A stretch of 59,835 bases of DNA from the IMG/VR virus record IMGVR_UViG_3300027754_000101, positions 1 through 59,835 of that record; one strand, 5' to 3'. The first letter of the stretch is position 1. The number at the start of each line of letters is the position of its first letter. This document shows, piece by piece, positions 51,683 through 59,174 of this stretch. This DNA comes from a virus. The translations under genes and the position numbers were made by a program. The notes beneath the pieces are model-generated. The model had not been told where the DNA came from. It did no database searches and saw nothing but the letters and a program-made list of their open reading frames with translations.

Positions 51683-52228
51683 ATGGCTCATAGACCAGTT
51701 GGGGCTGGATCCTCATTCAACTTCACAGCAGGAACTGCATCAACATCTTCTGCATTTTCAGTTCAATCAAGTGTTGTAAGAGTAGTTGCTGTAGGTGGTG
51801 CTGCATTTGTTGCCGTTGGAGCAACTCCTTCTGCTACTAATGCTGATTATTATGTTCCCTCTGGTGGAACTGCAACACTTGCACTCACAAAGGCATCTAA
51901 TCGTGTTGTTGGAGTCACAACAGGAACTACAACAATCGTGACTGTACCAGAAGGAACTCAAGTTCCCTTTGGTGTTGGAGATTATGTAACTTTGAGTGGT
52001 TCAACATACCATAACTTCACACATCAACAAGTTCTTTCAGTTGATACTTCTTCCGGAGTTGGTGGGTATTTTCAGTCAAGAATGACTGTGAATTATAACT
52101 CAAGTGGTATTGCAACAGCATTCTCATCCGCAGATGCGTTTGTTATCACATCAAATAAAGTTTCTGCATATGGGGTTGGTGCAGGAACTCTTTATTATCA
52201 ACAAGTACAAATTTCCGGAGATGCCTGA
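51683..52228 (+). CDS. Ala/Gly/Thr-rich probable head-associated protein (181 aa)
   Basis: Starts MAHRPVGAGSSFNFTAGTAS. Entirely beta-type, low-charge sequence (VRVVAVGGAAFVAVGATPSA, DYYVPSGGTATLAL). I recall similar proteins in the same place in cyanophages, without name. Own late promoter; the stop overlaps the gp21 start at 52228. Probably a virion surface protein; function inferred from location. Confidence 0.65.
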   Translation: MAHRPVGAGSSFNFTAGTASTSSAFSVQSSVVRVVAVGGAAFVAVGATPSATNADYYVPSGGTATLALTKASNRVVGVTTGTTTIVTVPEGTQVPFGVGDYVTLSGSTYHNFTHQQVLSVDTSSGVGGYFQSRMTVNYNSSGIATAFSSADAFVITSNKVSAYGVGAGTLYYQQVQISGDA

Positions 52229-52878
52229 TGAAACTTATTACCGAAGAGATAGAATCAGTAGAAGTGATTACTGAAAGTATAAATGGAAAGAAAACTCTTT
52301 ATATCAAAGGACCATTTCTTCAGACCGAACAACCAAATCGGAATAAAAGAATTTATCGTATGCCCGTGATGGAACGTGAGGTCAAAAGATATACAGAGCA
52401 ATATGTAAATAAAGGTCGTGCTCTTGGTGAACTCGGACATCCAGATGGTCCAACAGTCAATCTGGACAGAGTTTCTCATAAAATTACAGAACTTTATCGT
52501 GAAGGTAATAATTTTATTGGTAAGGCACAAATTCTTTCCACTCCTATGGGTAAGATTGCAGAGGCACTTCTCAAAGAAGGTGTGATGCTCGGTGTTTCTT
52601 CTCGTGGTATTGGTTCACTAAGACCAACTCAAAATGGATATAGTGAAGTTGGTGAAGATTTTATGCTCGCAACTGCTGCTGATATTGTTGCAGACCCCTC
52701 TGCACCTGATGCATTCGTTCAGGGGATTATGGAAGGTAAGGAATGGGTATGGGATGGTGGAGTGCTTCGTGAGCATTCTGCAAGGAAAGCATACAATAGA
52801 ATAAATACATTAGTTTCACAAAAACAACTGGAAGAGAATAGATTGAATCTTTTCAACGATTTTCTAAATTCGTTGTAA
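52228..52878 (+). CDS. 21: Prohead core protease gp21
   Basis: The GELGHPDGP motif (catalytic His71) and GVSSRGIGS (catalytic Ser124 or Ser125) are the signature of the gp21/U9-S78 prohead proteases. An acidic residue in DIVADPSAPDA may complete the active site. The length of 216 aa matches T4 gp21 (212 aa). It cleaves scaffold and capsid proteins during head maturation. Directly upstream of gp22 and gp23, as in T4. Confidence 0.95.
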   Translation: MKLITEEIESVEVITESINGKKTLYIKGPFLQTEQPNRNKRIYRMPVMEREVKRYTEQYVNKGRALGELGHPDGPTVNLDRVSHKITELYREGNNFIGKAQILSTPMGKIAEALLKEGVMLGVSSRGIGSLRPTQNGYSEVGEDFMLATAADIVADPSAPDAFVQGIMEGKEWVWDGGVLREHSARKAYNRINTLVSQKQLEENRLNLFNDFLNSL

Positions 52879-52888
52879 ATTATTAAAT

Positions 52889-52900
52889 TATAAATAAATA
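52889..52900 (+). promoter_or_regulatory. Overlapping late promoter motifs before gp22
   Basis: TATAAATAAATA contains two overlapping octamers (52889-52896 and 52893-52900), 33-45 bases before the gp22 start. CGGAGAG close to the start is a ribosome-binding candidate. Confidence 0.75.
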
Positions 52901-52933
52901 TAGATTTCATAAAAAGAAAATCGGAGAGTTCAA

Positions 52934-54097
52934 ATGTCTCGTGGAGATTTACAAGAAATGGAAGTAGGCACAAAGCAATCCAAAACTGCTGTGAATGCTA
53001 ATGCACCAGCACCTAACCCAATGAGTCACTTAAGTGGTTCAACACCAGGTCAAACTGGTAGTTGGGAAGATTTAGGTGGTCCTACACCTGAGAATTATCG
53101 TTCTGATGATGATTCTGCAAAACTTAAGACCCCTGAAGGAACACTCAAGCAAGTTAGAGATGTTGTTAACAAGGGTGCAAGAAGTGCAGATCCTATGAAG
53201 GGTATGGCAAAAGAAGATGCTGATTATGATGAAGAAGATGAAGAACTTCTAGAAGCCAAAGAAGAGGATGAAGAGGAAGAGGGTGACGAAGAAGAAGATA
53301 ACAAGAAAAATGGTAAGAAAAGTAAAAAGGAAGAAGATGACGAAGAGGAAGATGATGAGGATCTAAAAGAAGAGTTTGATCTTGAAGAAGATGTAAATGC
53401 TCTTCTCGGTGGAGAAGAACTCTCCGAAGAGTTCAGAGAAAAAGCAAAACTTGTTTTTGAATCTGCACTCAGATCAAAAATTGGTGAAATCAAAGAATCT
53501 CTTGAGATCAGATATGCTGAAGCACTTGTAGAAGAAATTGAAGAAATCAAAGAAGCATTGAATGATCGTGTAGATTCTTATCTTGAATATGTTGCTGATG
53601 AGTGGTTTGCTGAAAACACACTCTCAATTGAAAAGGGTCTAAAAGAAGAACTCACTGAGTCCTTCTTGACTGGTCTGAAAGGACTTTTTGAAGAACATTA
53701 TGTAACAATCCCTGAAGATAAATATGATGTTCTAGAGAGCATGGTAAACAAACTTGATGATATGGAGACGAAACTCAACGAGCAGATTGAGAAAAACGTT
53801 TCACTCAACAGTCGTCTCGCAGAGTCGGTTGCTGATGGAATCTTAGATCAAATTTCTGAGGGTCTTGCGTACACTCAGAAAGAGAAGCTCGCCTCACTTG
53901 CCGAAAGTGTAGAGTTTGAAAGTGAAGAAGAATATCGTGAAAAACTGGAGACACTAAAGGAATCTTATTTTCCAACAAAAATGATTTCTCCATATGCTAA
54001 AACCGAAACCCTTTCTGAGGGATTAGATTCGGCACCAGAATCTGTTTCAGGTTCTATGGCTGCATATCTAAACACACTTTCAAAATTTAGCAAATAA
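52934..54097 (+). CDS. 22: Prohead scaffold protein gp22
   Basis: Very acidic middle (about residues 95-155, runs of Glu/Asp and Lys) followed by a long helical part with coiled-coil character (NALNDRVDSYLEYVADEWFA, EDKYDVLESMVNKLDDMETK). The segment DRVDSYLEYVADEW is conserved in gp22 of T4-like phages. At 387 aa it is longer than T4 gp22 (269 aa), mainly through the acidic insert. It forms the prohead core and is degraded by gp21. gp23 follows 53 bases later. Confidence 0.92.
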   Translation: MSRGDLQEMEVGTKQSKTAVNANAPAPNPMSHLSGSTPGQTGSWEDLGGPTPENYRSDDDSAKLKTPEGTLKQVRDVVNKGARSADPMKGMAKEDADYDEEDEELLEAKEEDEEEEGDEEEDNKKNGKKSKKEEDDEEEDDEDLKEEFDLEEDVNALLGGEELSEEFREKAKLVFESALRSKIGEIKESLEIRYAEALVEEIEEIKEALNDRVDSYLEYVADEWFAENTLSIEKGLKEELTESFLTGLKGLFEEHYVTIPEDKYDVLESMVNKLDDMETKLNEQIEKNVSLNSRLAESVADGILDQISEGLAYTQKEKLASLAESVEFESEEEYREKLETLKESYFPTKMISPYAKTETLSEGLDSAPESVSGSMAAYLNTLSKFSK

Positions 54098-54150
54098 TTG
54101 AATTTAACATAATTCAAACGCAAACATTCACTTACAAAAGGTAAAAGCAA

Positions 54151-55581
54151 ATGTTCCAATCCGAACAATTGCAGGACAAGTGGGCACCACTTCTCAACTA
54201 TGAAGGTCTTGATCCAATCAAAGATTCTCATCGTAGAGCAGTAACCGCAGTTCTGCTAGAAAACCAAGAAAGATTTTTAAGAGAGCAATCCTCATTTGAT
54301 AATGGTTCATTATCAATGTTGATGGAGTCACCAACCAACAGTGGCAATGCTGCTGGTGCTTCTGGTGCTTTTGGTGGTAGTGCTGCTGCTGGCGGACCTA
54401 CTGCTGGTTTTGATCCCGTATTGATTTCACTCATCCGTCGTTCAATGCCCAACCTGGTCGCATATGACCTTGCTGGTGTACAACCAATGAGTGGTCCTAC
54501 TGGACTCATCTTCGCAATGCGTTCACGTTATACCAATCAGTCCGGTAACGAAGCATTCTTCAATGAAGTAGACTCCGCATTCTCTGGTCAGGATGCTGGT
54601 CTTGATGAATCTGCTGGATTCAGTGATGGTGCTGCTGGTATTGGTACCACTGTTCAAGGTGGAACCAACCCTTCAGTTCTCAACCCCGTTGGCACTGCGA
54701 CTTCTACTGCCTACAACGTAGGTCAGGGAATGGTTACTGGTGATGCTGAGAATCTTGATGGTACTGGTTCTGATGCATTCAATCAGATGGCTTTCTCAAT
54801 CGAGAAAGTAACTGTGACTGCTAAATCCAGAGCACTCAAGGCCGAGTATTCATTAGAACTCGCACAAGATCTCAAGGCAATCCACGGTTTGAATGCCGAA
54901 GCAGAACTTGCGAATATTCTGTCTACAGAGATTCTTGCTGAAATCAACCGTGAGGTTATCAGAACCATCTACAAGGTGGCTGAGCAAGGTGCTGTACAGA
55001 ATACCGCAACTGCTGGTATCTTTGACCTTGACGTTGACTCCAATGGTCGTTGGTCAGTTGAGAAGTTCAAAGGACTTCTTTTCCAGATTGAGCGTGATGC
55101 TAACGCAATCGCACAAAGAACTCGTCGTGGAAAGGGCAACATCGTAATGTGTTCTGCTGACGTTGCTTCAGCACTCACAATGGCAGGTGTGCTTGATTAT
55201 ACTCCTGCTCTGAACTCGAACCTCAACGTTGATGACACCGGAAATACTTTTGCTGGTACTCTGATGGGTAAATTCCGTGTATATATTGACCCATATTCTG
55301 CTAACCTGACCACTGCTAACGCAACTCCAGGTAACCAGTATTATGTGGTTGGTTATAAGGGTTCTTCCCCTTATGATGCCGGACTATTCTATTGCCCTTA
55401 TGTTCCTCTCCAAATGGTTCGTGCCGTTGGTGAGAATTCCTTCCAACCAAAAATTGGATTCAAGACCCGTTATGGTCTTGTTGCCAATCCATTTGCTGAA
55501 GGAACTGATCAAGGTCTAGGAAGACTTAGAGTGAATGTTAACCGTTACTACAGACGTGTTGCTGTAAAAAATCTAATGTGA
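54151..55581 (+). CDS. 23: Major capsid protein gp23
   Basis: LLNYEGLDPIKDSHRRAVTA, then FDPVLISLIRRSMPNLVAYD and GVQPMSGPTGLIFAMRSRY are the universal gp23 blocks. The length of 476 aa compares with 521 aa in T4. An L-M-E sequence at 57-59, before a flexible Gly/Ala-rich stretch, is a candidate gp21 cleavage site (the protease prefers hydrophobic-x-Glu); inferred. No late promoter octamer is seen in the 53-base gap to gp22, but AAAAGG precedes the start. C-ending codons are more frequent than in the neighbours, fitting very high expression. Confidence 0.97.
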   Translation: MFQSEQLQDKWAPLLNYEGLDPIKDSHRRAVTAVLLENQERFLREQSSFDNGSLSMLMESPTNSGNAAGASGAFGGSAAAGGPTAGFDPVLISLIRRSMPNLVAYDLAGVQPMSGPTGLIFAMRSRYTNQSGNEAFFNEVDSAFSGQDAGLDESAGFSDGAAGIGTTVQGGTNPSVLNPVGTATSTAYNVGQGMVTGDAENLDGTGSDAFNQMAFSIEKVTVTAKSRALKAEYSLELAQDLKAIHGLNAEAELANILSTEILAEINREVIRTIYKVAEQGAVQNTATAGIFDLDVDSNGRWSVEKFKGLLFQIERDANAIAQRTRRGKGNIVMCSADVASALTMAGVLDYTPALNSNLNVDDTGNTFAGTLMGKFRVYIDPYSANLTTANATPGNQYYVVGYKGSSPYDAGLFYCPYVPLQMVRAVGENSFQPKIGFKTRYGLVANPFAEGTDQGLGRLRVNVNRYYRRVAVKNLM

Positions 55582-55599
55582 GTCTTCTCACAAATCTTC

Positions 55600-55627
55600 A
55601 AAGGGGCCCATATGGGTCCCTTTTTTT
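55600..55627 (+). terminator. Intrinsic terminator after gp23
   Basis: AAGGGGCCCA (55601-55610) pairs with TATGGGTCCCTT (55611-55622) with one G-T wobble, followed by a T-run to 55627. It lies 19 bases after the gp23 stop and ends the capsid operon. Confidence 0.9.
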
Positions 55628-55629
55628 AT

Positions 55630-55636
55630 CTAAATA
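55630..55636 (+). promoter_or_regulatory. Variant late promoter motif CTAAATA before gp3
   Basis: One-base deviation from NATAAATA, directly after the terminator and 12 bases before the gp3 start; same variant as at 27563. Confidence 0.45.
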
Positions 55637-55647
55637 TTTAAAAAAAA

Positions 55648-56205
55648 ATGGCATCTACTACATCAGGTCAAATTGAAAATCGTAATTTTCTTTCACCAAG
55701 TGGATTTAAGTTCACGATAAAAAGAAGTCCCAAAGTTGCATTTTTTTGTAATGAGGCAAATATTCCAGATTTAACTCTTGGAATTGCAATTCAACCAACA
55801 TATCTAAAAGATATTGATACTCCAGGAGATAAAATTGTTTTTGGGGATTTGAATCTGCGTTTTATGGTAGATGAAGATCTTGAAAATTATATGGAGATTC
55901 AAAATTGGATTCGTGGTTTGGGATATCCAGAAAAATTGGAAGAGATTTATAATCTTCAAAATAATGGATTTACGAATTCAAAGTATGTTCAAAAATCAAT
56001 GGACATATATTCTGATGGAACACTTCAGGTATTAAGTAGTAATTTTGTTCCAAATTTTCAAATTAGATTTAATGACTTATTTCCATATTCATTGACAACA
56101 TTATCATTTACTGCTACTGATTCAGACATTCAGTACTTTACAGCAGAGGTGAGTTTCAAGTATACTATCTACAATATAACCGATTTAAGTGGAACTCCAT
56201 TATGA
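55648..56205 (+). CDS. 3: Tail completion protein gp3 (tube-fold family)
   Basis: 185 aa, like T4 gp3 (176 aa), and at the cyanophage gp3 position between gp23 and uvsY. The body (GDLNLRFMVDEDLENYMEIQ, FNDLFPYSLTTLSFTATDSD, FTAEVSFKYTIYNI) has the tail-tube fold pattern also seen in gp19 and gp54. gp3 terminates the tail tube before head joining. gp54 would be the alternative, but context favours gp3. The stop overlaps the uvsY start. Confidence 0.82.
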   Translation: MASTTSGQIENRNFLSPSGFKFTIKRSPKVAFFCNEANIPDLTLGIAIQPTYLKDIDTPGDKIVFGDLNLRFMVDEDLENYMEIQNWIRGLGYPEKLEEIYNLQNNGFTNSKYVQKSMDIYSDGTLQVLSSNFVPNFQIRFNDLFPYSLTTLSFTATDSDIQYFTAEVSFKYTIYNITDLSGTPL

Positions 56206-56639
56206 GTATTGATCTTGAAAAAATTCAAGAGATGTGGGAAAAGGACGCAAAAATAGATCCAGATAATCTTCATACAGAATCTTTAAATATACCAGTTCTT
56301 CACGCAAAATATTTTAATCTTTATAATACAATTGTTCTTTTAAGAAAAAAAGCAGAGCAACAAAAGAAAAATATTCATCACGAAAGATATGAATACTTCT
56401 CTGGAAAGGCAGACCCGGATGTTTATGTAGAGAATCCATTTCCAAAGAAAATTCGGGATAAGGAAACTATGCAAAAATATCTTGATGCAGATGATAAACT
56501 TTCATCTATTAATATGAAAATTTGTTATTATGATACGATCTTATATTATCTTGAAAGTATATTAAAAGTCATTCAAAATCGCACATATCAAATTAAGAAC
56601 TCAATTGAATTTCTGCGATTTAATGCTGGATTGGGGTGA
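56202..56639 (+). CDS. uvsY: Recombination mediator UvsY
   Basis: 145 aa (T4: 137 aa). The block KIQEMWEKDAKIDPDNLHTE with ERYEYFSGKADP and ...NRTYQIKNSIEFLRFNAG matches UvsY (DLQEELKKDVFID..., DYYSGRGD, SRGFAIKHIQDMRAFEAG). UvsY helps load the UvsX recombinase onto single-stranded DNA in place of gp32. It starts by ATGA overlap with gp3. Confidence 0.93.
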   Translation: MSIDLEKIQEMWEKDAKIDPDNLHTESLNIPVLHAKYFNLYNTIVLLRKKAEQQKKNIHHERYEYFSGKADPDVYVENPFPKKIRDKETMQKYLDADDKLSSINMKICYYDTILYYLESILKVIQNRTYQIKNSIEFLRFNAGLG

Positions 56640-56646
56640 ATAAATA
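56639..56646 (+). promoter_or_regulatory. Late promoter motif AATAAATA before uvsW
   Basis: NATAAATA match overlapping the uvsY stop, 21 bases before the uvsW GTG start. In T4, UvsW is likewise made late, to switch replication to recombination-dependent initiation. Confidence 0.7.
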
Positions 56647-56667
56647 CTCATAGACATATGAATCTTT

Positions 56668-58143
56668 GTGACAGATACTACAGAAAATCTTATTATATCT
56701 AAGTCTAACGAAGTATTTTTAAAAATAAAAACAGAACCTCATATTGAATATGAACTGAGAGATCATTTCAAATTTGAAGTTCCCGGTGCAAAATTTATGC
56801 CTCAGTATCGAGGGAGAAATTGGAATGGGGAAATACACTTATTCGATATTAGAAGTAAACAAATATATGTGGGTCTTTTAGATAAAGTTATAAATTTTTG
56901 CGAACAATTCAATTACACATATAAGTTTGAAAATAATAAATTTTATGGTCAACCTTTTGAGGTGAATGAGGGAATATCATTAGAGGGTGTAAAGGATTAT
57001 ATGAGTTCTATTTGCTCCCATACTCCTCGTGATTATCAAGTGGATGGAGTATACGATGCACTAAAATATAATCGAAAACTGCTGATATCACCCACTGCCT
57101 CAGGAAAATCTCTGATGATTTATTCAATCGTAAGATACTATGTAGATAAAGGGCAAAAAATTCTTTTAGTTGTTCCAACGACATCTCTTGTAGAGCAGAT
57201 GTATAAGGATTTTGAGGATTATGGTTGGGATTCTGAGTCATATTGCCACAAAATTTATTCTGGTAGAGAAAAGACAAATGAACACTCAGTGACAATTACT
57301 ACCTGGCAGTCTATTTATAAATTGGAAAGGTCTTTCTTTGAGGACTATAATGTAATTATAGGTGATGAAGCTCATTTATTCAAGAGCAAGTCACTGATTC
57401 AGATTATGACGAAACTTCATCATGCAAAGTATCGTTTTGGATTTACCGGTACTCTTGATGGTACTCAGACTCATAAATGGGTATTAGAGGGATTGTTTGG
57501 TCCTTCTTATAAAGTTACGAGAACTGATGAGTTAATGAAACAGGGTCATCTTTCACAATTAGATATTCAGTGTATTGTCCTCAAACATCCTCCTCAAAAG
57601 TTTGATGTTTATGAAGATGAAATACAATATCTTATCTCTCACGAACAGAGAAATAGATTTATTACAAACTTGACTTTAGATCTAAAGGGAAACACTCTGG
57701 TATTATATTCAAGAGTAGAAACACACGGAGCAATACTTTACGAAAATATAAATAAAAATAAGCAAAGTGATCGTAAAGTCTTTTTTATTCACGGTGGAGT
57801 GAATGCTGAAGAAAGAGAATTAGTTCGTGAGATTACTGAAAAAGAAAAGAATGCTATTATAGTTGCTTCCTATGGAACATTTTCCACTGGTATCAATATC
57901 AAAAATCTACATAATGTAATTTTTGCCTCTCCAAGTAAATCAAGAATACGAAATCTTCAAAGTATTGGAAGAGTTCTTCGTAAAGGCAAAGATAAAGTCA
58001 AAGCAACACTTTATGATATTGCCGATGATTGTACTTATAACTCAAAAAAGAATTATACACTCAATCATTTGATAGAACGAATTAAAATATATAATGAAGA
58101 AAATTTTAATTATGAAATAGTCACAATACAACTAAAAAAATGA
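56668..58143 (+). CDS. uvsW: RNA-DNA/DNA helicase UvsW
   Basis: Superfamily-2 helicase with Walker A SPTASGKS (K147), DEAH box at D233-H236 (VIIGDEAHLF), motif III FGFTGTL and motif VI QSIGRVLRKGK. The length of 491 aa compares with 503 aa in T4. The N-terminal double-psi-like part begins after GTG at 56668; no ATG is available nearby in frame. UvsW unwinds R-loops and branched DNA. The stop overlaps the next ATG at 58140. Confidence 0.95.
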   Translation: MTDTTENLIISKSNEVFLKIKTEPHIEYELRDHFKFEVPGAKFMPQYRGRNWNGEIHLFDIRSKQIYVGLLDKVINFCEQFNYTYKFENNKFYGQPFEVNEGISLEGVKDYMSSICSHTPRDYQVDGVYDALKYNRKLLISPTASGKSLMIYSIVRYYVDKGQKILLVVPTTSLVEQMYKDFEDYGWDSESYCHKIYSGREKTNEHSVTITTWQSIYKLERSFFEDYNVIIGDEAHLFKSKSLIQIMTKLHHAKYRFGFTGTLDGTQTHKWVLEGLFGPSYKVTRTDELMKQGHLSQLDIQCIVLKHPPQKFDVYEDEIQYLISHEQRNRFITNLTLDLKGNTLVLYSRVETHGAILYENINKNKQSDRKVFFIHGGVNAEERELVREITEKEKNAIIVASYGTFSTGINIKNLHNVIFASPSKSRIRNLQSIGRVLRKGKDKVKATLYDIADDCTYNSKKNYTLNHLIERIKIYNEENFNYEIVTIQLKK

Positions 58144-58532
58144 TAGAGGAAGATTTTTACTGCACTCTCAAACTTAAGTCTGGTGAAGAAGTTTTTGCCA
58201 AAGTTGCAGCCTCAGAAGAGGAAGAGAGAACTTTTTTGATTGTCTCAAACCCAATTGTAATCTCTGAATATAAAAGTAGAGGTGGTGAATCTGGATATAA
58301 GATAGAACCCTGGTTGAAGACGACAACAGAAGATATGTTTATTATCAAACTTGATGATGTTTTGACTCTTTCTGAATCTTATGATATTGAAATGATATCA
58401 ATGTATCAATCTTATTTGAGACAATCTTATAAGAAAAAAAATAATGAATCAAACATTAATCGTCAAATGGGATATCTCTCAAGTGTAAATGATGCTAAAG
58501 ATATCTTAGAGAAGCTCTATGAAAGTAGCTAA
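58140..58532 (+). CDS. Conserved small protein between uvsW and gene 55 (130 aa)
   Basis: The N-terminal ~75 residues (YCTLKLKSGEEVFAKVAASE, TFLIVSNPIVISEY) suggest a small beta-barrel similar to Sm/Hfq-like folds: a GEEVFAKV strand followed by a V-x-NP-x-VI strand. The C-terminal half is helical. It is conserved at this place in cyanophages in my recollection but without experimental role. An RNA-related role is only a guess. ATGA coupling with uvsW. Confidence 0.65.
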   Translation: MIEEDFYCTLKLKSGEEVFAKVAASEEEERTFLIVSNPIVISEYKSRGGESGYKIEPWLKTTTEDMFIIKLDDVLTLSESYDIEMISMYQSYLRQSYKKKNNESNINRQMGYLSSVNDAKDILEKLYESS

Positions 58533-58580
58533 TATAACTTTTCAACCCTCACAAAGGTTATTCTATCAGATTTGAGAAAC

Positions 58581-58609
58581 TTGTCAACTATTTCTAAAAG
58601 TGTTATAAT
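58581..58609 (+). promoter_or_regulatory. Sigma-70-type promoter of gene 55
   Basis: TTGTCA (58581-58586), a 17-base spacer and TATAAT (58604-58609). A consensus -10 and optimal spacing indicate expression by host polymerase before late transcription, as needed for the late sigma factor. Confidence 0.8.
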
Positions 58610-58621
58610 ATCTACATAATA

Positions 58622-58690
58622 ATGAGTAAAACTTATGATCACCACAAACATTATGACCAAAAGAAAAAGGTCAGAACATTACGTAAATAA
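58622..58690 (+). CDS. Possible 22-residue leader ORF overlapping gene 55
   Basis: ATG at 58622 is the first start codon after the promoter and opens a frame reading MSKTYDHHKHYDQKKKVRTL-R-K, rich in His and Lys. It overlaps the gene 55 start region in a different frame. It may be a leader peptide or chance; reported because a ribosome on this message would meet it first. Confidence 0.3.
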   Translation: MSKTYDHHKHYDQKKKVRTLRK

Positions 58691-59174
58691 TAAAGAGTTT
58701 CTTGCTGCTCTCACAAAGTATCGTGAGGATGTTGAAATCAGCTTTATCAGAAAGTATGGTAGAGAACCAACAAGAGAAGATAGGTCAAAAGGATGGGATA
58801 CAAAATCACAAATACCAAGATATATTGGTGAGTGTTTTTTGAAGATTGCAAATCATCTCTCTTTCAAACCAAACTTCGTAAACTATATGTTCAAGGAAGA
58901 TATGATTTCTGATGGTATTGAAAACTGTGTTCAGTATATTCATAACTTTGACCCAGAGAAATCACAGAACCCATTTGCGTATTTTACTCAGATTATTCAC
59001 TATGCCTTTCTTCGTCGTATTCAAAAAGAAAAACGTCAGTTAGAAATCAAAAATAAGATTCTTGAACGTTCTGAATACTCTGAGGTCTTTACCGATGATA
59101 ATACAGTTGACACCGGAAACTATTCAGACTATAATAGCATCAAGGATGGAATCCACTCTAAACTTCGTTATTGA
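58653..59174 (+). CDS. 55: Late-transcription sigma factor gp55
   Basis: The segment HYVNNKEFLAALTKYRED matches the gp55 N-terminus (YNYVNNKELLQAI in T4), followed by MFKEDMISDGIENCVQYIHN with NFDPEKSQNPFAYFTQIIHY, the sigma region 2-like core. I chose the ATG at 58653 (MTKRKRSEHY); ATG 58635 would add six residues. The length of 173 aa compares with 185 in T4. gp55 directs RNA polymerase to the late NATAAATA promoters with the sliding clamp. The stop (59172-59174) directly abuts the gp47 start. Confidence 0.93.
   Translation: MTKRKRSEHYVNNKEFLAALTKYREDVEISFIRKYGREPTREDRSKGWDTKSQIPRYIGECFLKIANHLSFKPNFVNYMFKEDMISDGIENCVQYIHNFDPEKSQNPFAYFTQIIHYAFLRRIQKEKRQLEIKNKILERSEYSEVFTDDNTVDTGNYSDYNSIKDGIHSKLRY

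Noticed and set aside
53224-53550. Serine-rich 108-codon frame on the minus strand
   Set aside because: It is the complement of the Glu/Asp/Lys-rich acidic stretch of gp22 (GAA/GAT codons read as TTC/ATC/TCT), an expected artefact.
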